Source of the DNA: Pieris napi
Taxonomy: Eukaryota; Arthropoda; Insecta; Lepidoptera; Pieridae
Assembly (NCBI RefSeq): GCF_905475465.1
Contig: NC_062240.1
Coordinates: forward strand, 139,001 to 203,000
Length of the DNA: 64,000 nucleotides
Reading direction: 5' to 3'
Part shown: positions 25,401-35,800 of the stretch, in pieces
How positions within the stretch are numbered: position 1 is the first letter of the stretch
Layout of the letters: each line of letters starts with the position of its first letter
Notes under the pieces: model-generated
Seen by the model: only the letters and a program-made list of their open reading frames with translations
The model's database searches: none
Told to the model about the DNA's origin: nothing
Position numbers and translations under genes: made by a program

Positions 25401-28400
25401 GTAACTGCAGGCCAACCATTGTTAAATCTGAAATAAAGAATGTAATGTTAATCCAAGCAACGTGCGTATGTAACATAAGTCAATCACTTGCTTTAGAGCT
25501 CTTACAAAAGTATGTATAGATTAGTTCACAACTTAGTAAATCCCTCTCCATAATAAGCTTTACTCGATAAAGCCGATGGATCAAACTTAGAAGGATCTTT
25601 CAACTGTCTGTCAACAGTGGACAGTACTGCCCTCTGTTGTCCATTGAGTGGTCTCATAATAAAGCATTGCACAATAGACTGGATAAAGTTGAAGCACAAT
25701 ACACGCCTCTGATTTATTAAGGAGCGAAAGCCCTTATTCATTGGTTGTAAGGAGCTGAATTTATGGTGAAAATGTATGGCGTAATGTATCATTTTAAGAT
25801 CAATATAAGAAAAGTATGGGGAACCTATATCAAGTAATCATAATAATAAATTTATTTACTCTAAAATGTACAATGGATTATTTATATTTCATTATTTATG
25901 ATTTAGTAGTACTATAAACTGACTTAAATTAGGTTAATAATTATGATAAGATCCCATATTGGTTAAGTGCCTCCCCCGTTTTCGTAAATTGTTCCCTGTT
26001 TTTGGTTTGGTGCTGCTTTCTGTCGGCCACATCCACGAGATCATCCGCCTACTTTTCTAGTGGTCTGTCAACTTTTCTTCCCGAAGTGCCCCAGGCCCGT
26101 TCCAGCGTGTCATTCTGTGGGTCCATCGTTGGTCTGTGAGTCTTTACTTGTTTGTTCTTCTTTTGAATCTTCAGAAGACTTCTCTCTCTCTCTGCGTTAT
26201 CTTAATTCTACCTTTAACTCTGTTGGTGTTAAAAGCATGGCGTTGAACATCAATTTCTTAAGTTTTACATTATAGTCGCCTTAAAGAATTTCTTTTAAAG
26301 ACCAGACCAACAACAAGACCCAGGTTCTTCGATTCGTCAATCTTCTTGATGAATATTCTTGATTTTTTGATTTCGTAAAGGACACTTGTTGACCCAGGTG
26401 AATCATGTATTACGATCACCATTTTCGTAAAATTTACGACTTCACTGCACACGATTCTTGGTTTTCAAGACAGTAACGAAATTAAATATAATCCACAATC
26501 CTATTGTTATCTGGTGTTTGCATACAGCCTCAACTTATTGTGACGGACGCAAGTTGACACGTCCCTCTCGTTAGGGTTTCATTTGTTTGGCGTCCCATCA
26601 CTCTGGTCAGCGCTCGACCACGACCAGCCTCTTATTGACAAGTTAACGGGTCTTTGTTGTTGCCCATTGTCGTATTCAAAAGCAATAATGGGATACACTG
26701 TATTATCCTGCACGACATTTTCAACTAGACTTTTCCACCAGGTACCACTAGATTGAACGAGCCGTAGTAGTAATAAATATATTTATATAAACGATATGTA
26801 ACTTTCAATACCCATATGATAATAAGCAATATGTAATGTACATTAAGTAGATTATGAAGAAATTAGCAAATCATAGATAAAAAATTACCTATAAATAACA
26901 TAAATTACTCTAGCCCATTAAAACTAGTCCAATCGGTTTCTCAATACATAAAGTAGCTTGTGTTTATTTACAAGTCATTCACAAGGCAATAAAATCAAAA
27001 ATATATCCAATTTAGAAATGAATGTAATGCCGAGTCAATTCTTAAAGTTTGGAAGCGAAATGTTAACATTGATTCTAAGTTTATATTACACCCAATCAAA
27101 GATAACGATGGATTAGAACATTTATTATAGTGTAAGAGCGCTTCGACTTTTACGCTTGCGTTGTGGTCGCTTTTGTTCTAAACATTTATATTTCCATTAA
27201 TAATAATATTTTCGACTACTTATATTTTTCAGCATTGCGTGCGTATAAGCATAACGTACGCTTGCAATTAAATTATAATTAAATAATTATTTCCGAAAAG
27301 ATATTACCATTCTTAGGTACTATTTTTAATAAAATATTTATAAAAATAAAGTATAAATGAAAAAAAAACATGAGGTGGAAATATATTTATATGTATAGAG
27401 CAAAATAACCACTTCTTCTAATTTATAAGTCATCTCTTTGAGCGACATGTCCAACTCTGAACTAATTACAGTTTAACAAGAATCTCGAAAGTTTACTCGA
27501 CCAATAAATTTTAATTGACTTCCGGCTAAAGATATGTCCACTTCATTTGCTCAATTTCGGCGGAAATCTATTCATTTCACCGAACATTGATGTTCTTAAA
27601 TAAATGTCGATCATTATAACCCGTTAACGCTAATGAGATTCCTTAAAGCTAGCTTACTCGCTCACTCTGCTTGTTCTGCGACACAGATTTTCTTGGGCAC
27701 ACCATACTACATACTTTTGGCTGTATTTATACAACCGTATTTTGAAAAACCTTGTCATGTTTAATTTCGAAACTCTGAAGGACGCGTACAACTAATAAAG
27801 CTACTTCTGTAAGTCTCCCAAAACGCAAATATTCGTAACAATACAGGATTTATCTTCGCCTTCGAAGTAGAGTTGTTTACGGTTGAATGGAAAATGTTGA
27901 ATTCGATTTATGAAACATGCACTTGCGCATGATTTGCTGTTTCCAGCTCAGAAATTCAATATTTTGCTGCCTACTATATAAATTGGGGATAACAATGTAA
28001 TTGTTATTATTAGGTTTATTATTTTTTTATAACGGGATCATTCTTTAATCGATGCGACTTCTTTTTTTTTACGATTCAGTATATCTGGAGATCGCATAAA
28101 GTAGTGGTACGCGGTGGCAAGAAATGTCTTCAGAGACACGCCAAGGTGGAATTTTGATTTCTGTCTTGACGTCCGATACTGAAATCTAGCCGCAGGTATT
28201 ATTCTGAACAACTCCTTAGAACACTATACAAAGTAAATGCTGTAAAAGATGCAGAGACGCAACGCCAAGATTGGGTGGATCAGAGCGACGACCTTTTTTA
28301 GGGATCGGGTGTATTGAAACAGACTTTCAGCCTTTCAGCTTTTATGTAATTGTATGAACATTACATAAATTGCAGTGGCTTCGAGTGCGAATACCTCTTC

Positions 28401-31400
28401 TTCGCAGGTTGTGTAACTGTTTGAAATATTTTTCCATGCTACTCTGTTTTTACTCTTACGCATGGTCAATTTATTACTACGTTGTGGTAAATTCTTACAA
28501 ATTTAATAATCTAAAGAGTGAAGAATGAGATGGAAGTAAAGTGAGTGAGATAATATAATATCACATACTCCACACTCTCCGGCTACCATCAATCATGCCG
28601 TATTAAGATAAGGATAAGTCCTTACACTGATTATTCAAGCGAGCCATCTTAATGAAATGCGGAGAAATATTTTTATTATTCGTAGGGTAAAATTAGAACA
28701 ACTTCATATTAAAGAATTCATTAATAATATAGCTAAGGCGTAGCCTAATAGTATGTAAACATTTAGTAATTTTTAAGAAAAAAAAATAACATATTATATA
28801 CCAAATAAAGTTAATATCGCATTTATCGTTAGCTGCTCGAGTCAAGCATGATATTTTTTAATTTTTATTTTTTTACATTTATTTCAGATTTGCACAATTC
28901 CTCGTGCGTTTTGTATTGAAAAACAAACTACATATTGCACAAAAAAATCATAATAGTCTAATTTTAATATATTTTGCAACAGAACAATATCTGAGTGACC
29001 AAATAATGCTTCACTTTATGGTAATTAACCAAATGTGAGGATAAGATTTTTGTTTTATGTAATTCAAAGTATTTTTTTGTATTTAAGAGCTCTACAAAAG
29101 GCAAGTGTTATGCACACTGCAATGTTAAGTGTATTTCACATAAATATTACTCAAATTACTCTCATTCATTTTAAGCTAAAATATTTTTTTTCATAATGTC
29201 TTGCAGAATAAAGCAACATCCCATCTCAGTTAACGAAGATACCTAAATCAAATAGGCTCTGCACGCACGTTACGGTTAGCGATTTATTTAACTTTGCCAC
29301 AGAGTAACACCCGTTTTCCCCTTTGTTATTTTCCTTTTATTATTTGTACTTATTCAAATAATTATTATTATGATAAACAAGTTGTAGACAAATACCGTAT
29401 ATTATGTTAATAGCTAGGACGAGATTTATTTTTTTGGTATTGTTCACATACCAAACGCCGTTGTATCTTGAAAATATATAATTAAATTTATTTATTTACA
29501 CTTTTGCATTACAATATAAAAATTTAACACTATTAAATATAAAGGAGGGCAACTGGCGGCCTTATCGCTTTCGAGCGATCTCTTTCAGGCAACCACTGTG
29601 AGAAAAAAAAATGTATTAAATTAGATGAGGTAGGTAAGAAGTGCAAAAATACATTACATATAGTTATTAAGAAAAACAAAGAAACTAAACAGTAACAATA
29701 AAAACAAACTAAACTGATAAAGGATACATGAAAAATAAAAAGTTAAAAGTGCACATGAATCACAATAATTTAATTTATGATCAGTCTCACGTCAGTTAGT
29801 AGTTAGAACGAAAGTTAAATGAAAATGTTTAAAATTTAACTAATTCAATAGTTATCTACCCAGTAACAATAACTGAATAAGAGTTAGTTATTTATATTTC
29901 TACATATACGTAGTTTTATAATAATTAAACTACTCTGTGTGTAAATTAAGCGAAATGGAAGCCATTTGCATTCGATTTCCATAACACGACTCGTATCTTT
30001 TTCCCATACGTCACTGTTTGTAGATACGAACGGATCGTGACCGAAGACGCGGTTTAACATATCGCCGATGGAAGTATTGATAAAGGCTTAGACGGTTTTT
30101 ACTCGGTTTTAGGCAAACATACTTTATGAAGCTCTAATTGCTAGCTCATGGAAGAGATAAGTAAATAAAATTTACAATAATGATTTTATATTATAATTAT
30201 ATAAAAAAAATTGTCATTGAGTACGTAAGACAAAGCGACCACTTTAAATGGCTTATTTAGTTATAAAATAAATTCTTTTCTAAGTGTTTACTTAAAATTT
30301 GTTTAGTAAATTTCAACATATTGATAAAATCACTAGGCAAATATAGAATTGATTAAACTTTTCCCTCCAAAAATGTAATCTTATTTTAAGTTTGTCTCTC
30401 TTTTATCTTTTATATTCAATTCCTGTAGAGTCATCACTTTTCATTAAGCGATACTCAGACCTGTTTTTTATCCCCGTGTGATTTATCCAACGGAAATTGT
30501 CAGACAACTAATGGCTCTTTGTATTGATATATTGCAATATTCGGTAGCGGACCGACACAGGACGATTACTTTTATAAATTATTTAAGCGAAACAGTTACC
30601 CCTATTTTCACTTTTTTATGCTTTAAAAATACATATTATCCTAAACGTATACTATTTTAAACATATCCCAGCCACTGTTTTTATACTGAATCGATAAATA
30701 AGTTTCCCAATTAAGCATCTTTAATTTATTTTGTTAATTACATTTTTGTGGGTGTGATTTGGGCGGTGGAGCGAAAATTGAATGGGAGGTGCTAGAAATC
30801 TTTGATAGTGTATAACTTGATTACATTTGAAACACACCGGAAATGAATCTGTGACCGTTAATTTCCCCAAACGGTAAAATAATGGCAATATGACACATGG
30901 CTAATTGTATTATTATTGTTTTACTGTTATAACCTAGATGAGGTTAAAAGTAATAGATTAGATTCTTATTTACTCCGAATACATCGGTAAATACAGGATA
31001 ATCCTTGACGGAAAAGTTAAAAATATTTTAAATTATTAAAATAAACTTTCCAAAAGTCCATTTATATGTACTGGATTTCATTATTTGCCTTATGTTTTAT
31101 GAACGATGAAGACACGCTCAGAAGTATATGATTCTTTAATACAAGAACAACAATTGTGTTAATTTAAGTGTTTTTTAAGGAGCTTTTGTGTTTCAATTAT
31201 TATTTGCGCCATGTTTTATCTGTCACTTTGTTATTTTGTAAAGAATGCCAATACCAACGGAAGCATGCTTTATCAACGCTCGCTCCTGTAAAAGCGGTTC
31301 ATTCAATTTGTACATCACGATGCCCACATTACTGCTTTCGTGTCATCAGTAGGCACAAGGCACGCTTTGTTACGTCTCATTAAAATACTTTAGTTAATGA

Positions 31401-32345
31401 TTTCATGTGTTTATTTCTTAAATGTACTTTTATTATCTTCTTTGACGCCGTGAAGATTAAACCATGGCGTGATTGTCGAAAGTTACGTTAAAATACTTAA
31501 CTTAAATTAGAATATTTGAGCCTTATATTGATTACTATTGATTTAGCCAGTGTTATAGATTATATATTATTATATTATATATAAATATATTTTGAATATA
31601 TATTTATTTTAATATTAAACCGTAACAGAGACTAGTGACAACCCTAGACGCCTTTCATTATAAATTCATTTGCACTCGGTGAAGTGCGCCGTCATGACTT
31701 TGATTATATTGGAGATGATGATGATTATTAGCCGTTTTATTGTCTTCCAACATTGATTTTGTTTTCTTGTTGTAGTAATTATTGTCTTGGTAGCCGCAAA
31801 AGAATGCCGTATACACCTAAACAGTTATTTAAATCGTTACTCGTTCTTTTGGCTGAGGACTTTAACCTGCATTTTTTATCTTATTAATTTCACAAATATT
31901 TTCGATTATTATTTGTTAGTAAAGTTTCAATACACTTTTAATTAAAGAGTTTTGTATTTTCTTTACCAGGAAAAGCCACATAAATGCAGTCTTTGCTCCA
32001 AGTCCTTTCCTACTCCGGGCGACCTCAAGTCTCATATGTACGTCCACAGCGGGTCCTGGCCGTACAAGTGTCATGTCTGCTCCAGAGGTTTCTCCAAACA
32101 TACAAACCTGAAAAACCACCTTTTCTTGCATACGGGTAAGTCTGTTTGTCTTTCACAAATTTTTTTAGCCCACTACATAGTTAACTTCAATTTATAATTA
32201 ATTTTCAATACTGATATATTTTCGATTGTTTAGGTAATATATGTGTATTATACATATATTAGTGGCAAAAGGAAAATCTTTTAATGCTTAACAATTTGTT
32301 GTTGCAGCTAAACATCAAAGGAACACGGCGAAAGATGCTACTTGA
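1233..32345 (+). CDS. PR-domain C2H2 zinc finger protein (PRDM family), 7 coding exons, 370 aa
   Basis: Probable nuclear DNA-binding transcription regulator. Coding exons are 1233-1421, 19851-19961, 20183-20354, 23200-23466, 23633-23802, 31970-32135 and 32308-32345. They total 1113 nt, every junction is GT-AG and all phases agree. Residues 1-157 form a PR (SET-like) domain, seen as VSVWTSMEIARG, PFQG, CNWVRFLR and ELVVYY. A low-complexity Ser/Pro stretch follows, opening with PLDLS at 160-164, the CtBP-binding consensus PxDLS. Five C2H2 fingers follow with Cys/His at 225/228/241/245, 253/256/269/273, 281/284/297/301, 309/312/325/329 and 337/340/353/357, joined by TGEKPH-type linkers. The start ATG has A at -3 and G at +4. 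PRDM proteins usually act as sequence-specific repressors or activators in cell-fate choice, often neural; that role here is inferred. I cannot assign an ortholog within the family. Transcript evidence is the missing proof. Confidence 0.9.
4836..5010 (+). mobile_element. RTE-type non-LTR retrotransposon remnant, C-terminal end of the reverse transcriptase ORF
   Basis: The + strand from 4920 reads DWQKAAQDR, then a stop (TGA 4947-4949), then KWRCLVSEAKT. This is the pattern of the extreme C-terminus of endonuclease/reverse transcriptases of the RTE type, where a 'W...AQDR..W' block closes the protein. The 84 bases before it (from GCG GAG ACG) stay open in the same frame. The in-frame stops mark it as dead. 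It sits in the first intron of the PRDM gene. Confidence 0.55.
11192..11216. repeat. Short hairpin within the palindrome's left arm
   Basis: TGTGCTAA (11192-11199) is followed after nine bases by its reverse complement TTAGCACA (11209-11216). The mirrored copy lies in the right arm at 13416-13440. Small subterminal hairpins of this kind, about 100 bases inside the element ends, are typical of transposon termini, but no protein is known to bind this one. Confidence 0.6.
12290..12341. other. Spacer at the centre of the giant palindrome
   Basis: About 52 bases separate the arms. They are AT-only apart from a few G and C positions, and are themselves partly self-complementary (AAAATTTTTT on one side, AAAAAATTT on the other). 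There is no room for a gene, so the object is essentially only inverted arms. Confidence 0.7.
17520..17660. promoter_or_regulatory. GC-richer intronic patch with several E-box-like sites, candidate enhancer
   Basis: In AT-rich surroundings this segment holds CACCTACC, CACTTG and CACGTG cores plus CpG-containing sequence (GCGTAGCGCG). These are possible bHLH or Snail/Scratch-type sites. It lies about 2.2 kb before exon 2 of the PRDM gene. Regulatory function is inference from composition and motifs only. Confidence 0.25.
17990..18080. promoter_or_regulatory. CpG-rich intronic patch, function unknown
   Basis: A short CpG-rich block (GCGCGTGCGCCGAGC, then CCCCCGGCCGCAATCATGCCGG) stands out against the intron background. 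No coding frame or known element is recognisable. It may be an enhancer or an alternative promoter for a shorter transcript; there is no direct evidence for either. Confidence 0.2.
19851..19961 (+). CDS. PRDM gene, coding exon 2 (middle of PR domain)
   Basis: Follows a good acceptor (tttgtttcag), is read in phase 0 throughout, and ends CAG before the donor gttaga. It encodes residues 64-100, from IRHRFGLYDEV to CNWVRFLRVSENYGPQ. The CNWVRFLR block corresponds to the conserved 'NW.RY/FL' strand of PR domains, which replaces the NHSC motif of catalytic SET domains. Confidence 0.9.
20183..20354 (+). CDS. PRDM gene, coding exon 3 (C-terminal part of PR domain)
   Basis: Acceptor ttgttctcag, phase 0 entry and phase 1 exit at the donor gtacgt. 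It encodes residues 101-157, including VNLVCTKVKGEPVYEAVKP and ELVVYYLPER. These match the 'NL.......IFY....I....ELLVWY' end of PR domains, with YY in place of the usual WY. The open frame runs on into the intron for about a dozen codons, so a truncated PR-only product by intron retention is possible on paper. Confidence 0.9.
20355..23199 (+). other. PRDM intron 3 (2.8 kb, phase 1)
   Basis: Runs from gtacgt to tccttacag. A GC-richer patch lies at about 21290-21440, around CGGCGTGTACACGCGACAG, with a second at about 21640-21720. No gene or recognisable mobile element is seen in it. Confidence 0.75.
23200..23466 (+). CDS. PRDM gene, coding exon 4 (CtBP-type motif, linker, zinc finger 1)
   Basis: Encodes residues 158-246. 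It opens with SPLDLSTSLLSR, whose PLDLS is the classical CtBP-recruiting motif. A Ser/Pro/Asp-rich linker follows (PISPPSGPEDE, then ASSSAGSSNE). It closes with the first finger, CEVCGKAFDRPSLLKRHMRTH. The exon enters and leaves in phase 1; the donor gttagt falls inside the TG/EKP linker, a common intron position in C2H2 genes. Confidence 0.92.
23633..23802 (+). CDS. PRDM gene, coding exon 5 (zinc fingers 2 and 3)
   Basis: Separated from exon 4 by a 166-bp intron. It encodes residues 247-303, with fingers CMVCNKGFSTSSSLNTHRRIH and CQHCGKRFTASSNLYYHRMTH joined by SGEKPH. It ends in phase 0 at AAG before the donor gttagc. Both fingers have complete Cys2His2 spacing and should be functional DNA-binding modules. 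Confidence 0.93.
25954..26127 (-). pseudogene. RTE-type retrotransposon remnant (C-terminus of endonuclease/reverse transcriptase)
   Basis: Read on the minus strand, the segment gives GTSGRKVDRPLEK, a stop (TAG, complement of 26049-26051), then ADDLVDVADRKQ and FTKTGEA. This resembles the 'GRP..RW.DD...VA' block that ends RTE-type proteins: the arginine-tryptophan pair is damaged and the frame is broken. It is a dead copy inserted in PRDM intron 5, antisense to the gene. Confidence 0.6.
28065..28315 (-). pseudogene. Internally deleted non-LTR (jockey/CR1-like) retrotransposon remnant
   Basis: On the minus strand, 28308-28291 encodes PIPKKG within SIHPIPKKGRRSDPPN, the start of the reverse transcriptase fingers. 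Only about 80 bases further on, from 28214 down, an open frame reads ELFRIIPAARFQYRTSRQK and onward for about 50 codons, which is C-terminal sequence of the same kind of ORF. The catalytic palm between them is missing, so the copy is defective. The PIPKKG segment closely matches that at 59782-59799, suggesting the same family. Confidence 0.6.
29460..29610 (-). mobile_element. LINE 3'-end fragment with a conserved hairpin
   Basis: On the minus strand the sequence reads GGTTGCCTGAAAGAGATCGC, then a hairpin (ATCGCT/AGCGAT, 29564-29579), then GATAAGGCCGCC and an AT-rich tail with AATAAA-like strings. I associate this arrangement with the 3' untranslated end of a common lepidopteran LINE group. 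The identification rests on remembered pattern, not on a search. Confidence 0.45.
31970..32135 (+). CDS. PRDM gene, coding exon 6 (zinc fingers 4 and 5)
   Basis: Acceptor tttctttaccag, phase 0 entry and phase 1 exit at gtaagt. It encodes residues 304-358, with fingers CSLCSKSFPTPGDLKSHMYVH and CHVCSRGFSKHTNLKNHLFLH joined by SGSWPY, a non-canonical linker (consensus TGEKPY). The EKPHK that begins the exon completes the linker from finger 3, which confirms the 8.2-kb splice. Confidence 0.93.
32308..32345 (+). CDS. PRDM gene, last coding exon and stop
   Basis: After a 172-bp intron with acceptor gttgttgcag, the frame continues AKHQRNTAKDAT and stops at TGA 32343-32345. The tail is only 12 residues and follows finger 5 directly. 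If the last intron were retained, the protein would instead end after a different 22-residue tail beginning GKSVCLSQ, so two C-termini are possible. Confidence 0.8.
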
Positions 32346-32840
32346 ACGCTCTAAATAATAATTAAGAATTGTAAATATATATTTGTATTTGTTTATTCGT
32401 ATACATTATACCAAGTGTGATATTAGTTTAGTTCTATAGTGTAAGTTATAAGTAAGAGTAATTTATTCCTTTCATAAGTAAATATAGCGAACAGATTCAA
32501 AATAGGCCTAATGTGATCTTTTTAAATTGGACTCTTGAATTTCTCATGTTCTGCACCCTGACAGAAGGTCACCCTGTCTGTTGCTTCTTTTTACTAAATT
32601 GACAATTATAAGAGTTATATTAAAGTTACGATATCAATTAATGATAATATAAATTATAAGGCTTTGTACATAGTACCTCGAGAGATACATATAATTATGT
32701 AACAAAAATGTATAAAATATACTAACACTACGTTTGTATATTGTGATGATTGCGTCCGTCCAAATTATAATGAATTATTAAGTTATATAATATATTTATA
32801 TTTCTATTATAAGTTACTTTTGAGTAATAAATTTTTTATT
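32346..32840 (+). promoter_or_regulatory. Probable PRDM 3' UTR with polyadenylation signal
   Basis: AT-rich sequence follows the stop codon. An AATAAA at 32826-32831 is followed by a T-rich tract (about 32832-32875), the usual arrangement of a cleavage and polyadenylation site. This would give a 3' UTR of roughly half a kilobase. Other AATAAA strings lie at about 32896-32907. Confidence 0.4.
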
Positions 32841-35800
32841 TTTCGATTTAGTATTTCATTTACTTTTTTTAAAATGAGATAGAAAACCTATTCAAATAAA
32901 TAAATAAAACGCTGATTTTAAGCTGAGGAATTTAGCTTCTTTGTCTCAATAAATATAATAGTCTTGTTCCATAGAAAGCTTAGTAATAAAAAAAAGGGTA
33001 GTGTTTTAAATAATCGAAGCCCCTTGTAAAAATCTAATACAGTAAAAAAATTAATGGTCGCTCAGCACTTGTTCACAATTGAAGGTATCAGAAACTTACT
33101 TTGAATTTCCCATATTTTTAGTATATTTGGAAGTAACATCATCATATATAACCCAATAGATCCAATTTATTGCTACCTACAACAAGTGGTCAATCACAAA
33201 AGAGCCAAATGCTCCGCATAGGGTCAATGAAAGCCCGATCGTCTCCAGCGTAGATGAACCAATCGCTGCAATTTATTGCACCGTTTTAAGTATAACCGTC
33301 TCGAACTGTAGGCGTGAACACGCAACGCGGCGCCTATTTGCATAAAACAACTTCACTTGAAAGTATTAAGTCTTAATTGTCTTACAGTGGCGTACTAAGA
33401 CAGCTCAAAACGTGCAGTAGGCATTTTTAACAAACGTAAGTACCTACTCATTGCTGTCCAGAGCTGAAGAGCTACCTTTAGCGATTTAGCTGAAATACAT
33501 CCAGCGCTCAGTAAAGATTTTTTGACTTCCAAACCTACGTCCTTTAGTTTTTTTGTTGGATCGGGTGTTAAAATACGATGAGTTTTTCATAGGAACAACA
33601 AATTCATATTTTTTACTGCGATGAGTTTCAAATAAATTGAAGAAAGCTTATTAGTTAATGAATAAGAGTTAAGACTGAGTAAAGCTAATGTTCGATATGC
33701 AAACTGTTGTACGTGTGCTGTGGAAAAGAGCTGTGGGACGTTGCAAGGGATGCGATAAATCGACTCTTTTATCCTTTAAGGATGCGCGAATCGGTTCATT
33801 GAAATTCACTGGTTGTGTTACGAATCTCGGCAGTCATTTATTAGGTGCTGGAAATTGTTAATTTTAATCGATACGGGAACTTTATTAACACTAGGTTCTT
33901 TTATCGGCGTCAGGACTTAAAAAGAAAATTTAAATGATATTTAGTTGTAGATTAAAATCAAATGTATCATTTCTTTTGGGGAATTCAGTGCCTAATTATA
34001 AAACGGCAGGAGTCGAATTGTCACCTTAAATAATTATTATTGAATATTAAAAACAGTTCATTCATTAAAATTTCAAAAAATATAAGTGTGGTGTTTTAGT
34101 TAAAATAATACAATAAGTTTTCCATTTTAAAATTTACATATACAATATAGAATACCTTTCCGTTAGGGTACGTTAAAGTTCTTTTATAACGTGTGTTTAG
34201 TCATATATATTTATTTATTTTTATTGGTCGAATTTGGTACTGCTCTAAAAATCTTAATGTACAAAACGATCGAAAAGTTTGGATAGTTTGGATGAGGAAC
34301 AGTAGTAGAGACAATTCATTGAATAGTTTAAAATTAAACGCAATTGCATGAGTTCATAAACCTTTATATCAAAGTAAAAAGCATTCTAATTGTCATTAAT
34401 TACTGACAAATTTTATTCAGTAATTATCCTAGAAAACATTCAATATTACTACAACATTGTTGCATGGAAGTCCTGGAATGCCGTCTGTGGAATCATTTTC
34501 CAGGATTTCTCTTCCTATGACGCTTGTTATTTAATTACGAATGCAATAAAATAAACTTAAAAAAGTGTTTGAATAAATTCCGTCGTCAACAATTCTCTTT
34601 ATTACAATAAAAAACTTATGCACTGGTTTCACATACAATGCAAATCAAACTACGGGTACGTGTGTGTGTAAAAGTGTGTTTAGTAAAGACAGTTCCGTAG
34701 TGATCAGTTAAGGGTAACTAGGATTAACTACTTACAGCTGGAGAAGTTAAGTAATCGGTAATGAAACAGTAAACTTATAAGGAAATATTGCAATTTTTTA
34801 AAAACTAGTATTAATAGAAAAGAGCCTCCAAAGGGAACTCTAAAAATCTGCTACAATTTACCCTTTTTCTTGTCAAGTAAGCACAACCCAATTATCTATG
34901 ATACTTTTAGTAAAGACTGCTTCATAAAAATAAGTCACACCTTCGTTAAGTACCGTGAATATTTCTCGATCATAACTCCTAATACGGTAGCCTGCACGTA
35001 AGGCGTAGTACACAAGATGATATTCGCTTAAAAGATTTATCATCGCTTTTCTTATTGGTTTAAGAACATCTGTCTTAAATATGTGGTAAGATTTAGCATA
35101 CCAATATTTAACTCTCATTCTCTCATCAACTTTAAATTTGTACGAGACTCTCAACGACATACAGTCAAAGAATTAGTTTACTTTGGTCATAACGCGACCG
35201 TCAGCAATAAAGAACAAACTATCAATTTTTCTACTCCTTGACTTAGAGAGAGGTGTACAGTATACAAATTTTGAGAAAGTGAACTTAACAGATCAGATTA
35301 AATTGTTTACAGAAGTTATTGGAACATTTTCTTTGGATGCACATTTTGTAAAATGAATAGGACAAAAATAAGATTTATTTTTCTATTTCATATATATTTT
35401 CTGTCTGACTCGACTGAGAAATTACATATTTTTAGTGTGTAAAAGATCAATCAATTATAAAAGTAAAATAAAACAATTACATTTTTACATTCTTTATTAT
35501 TTAAAATAGGAAATCCAAAACAGAGTTTTAGCTTGCGGCTGCATTGTAATAAACTTATCAATTTGGACATCCCACTCAGCTAGTTGCCTCAAAGGTAATT
35601 GTTAACGAAACCTTTCACCACAACCTGATGATATTAATCAATTATGTTATCGTTCACATAATGGTGATTAATGTAATTCACGAATAATCATAAATAATAA
35701 ACATAGGGCTGGCCCTACTTGAGCGCGTGATGATTCTACTGAGTCCTCTGCACTATATTATTTTCTAGTAATCTGCTTGTAGCATTACTTTCTAAAACAA

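Larger units (their letters stand above)
23803..31969 (+). other. PRDM intron 5 (8.2 kb, phase 0)
   Basis: Runs from gttagc to ctttaccag. It contains an RTE-type fragment (about 25954-26127, minus), an internally deleted jockey-like fragment (28065-28315, minus) and a LINE 3' end (about 29460-29610, minus). A GC-richer spot at 24855-24910 carries CACCTG and an AGGTCAGGTCA nuclear-receptor-like sequence. No further gene is seen. Confidence 0.8.

Noticed and set aside
31916..32131. Minus-strand open frame across PRDM exon 6
   Set aside because: Antisense shadow of two complete C2H2 fingers.
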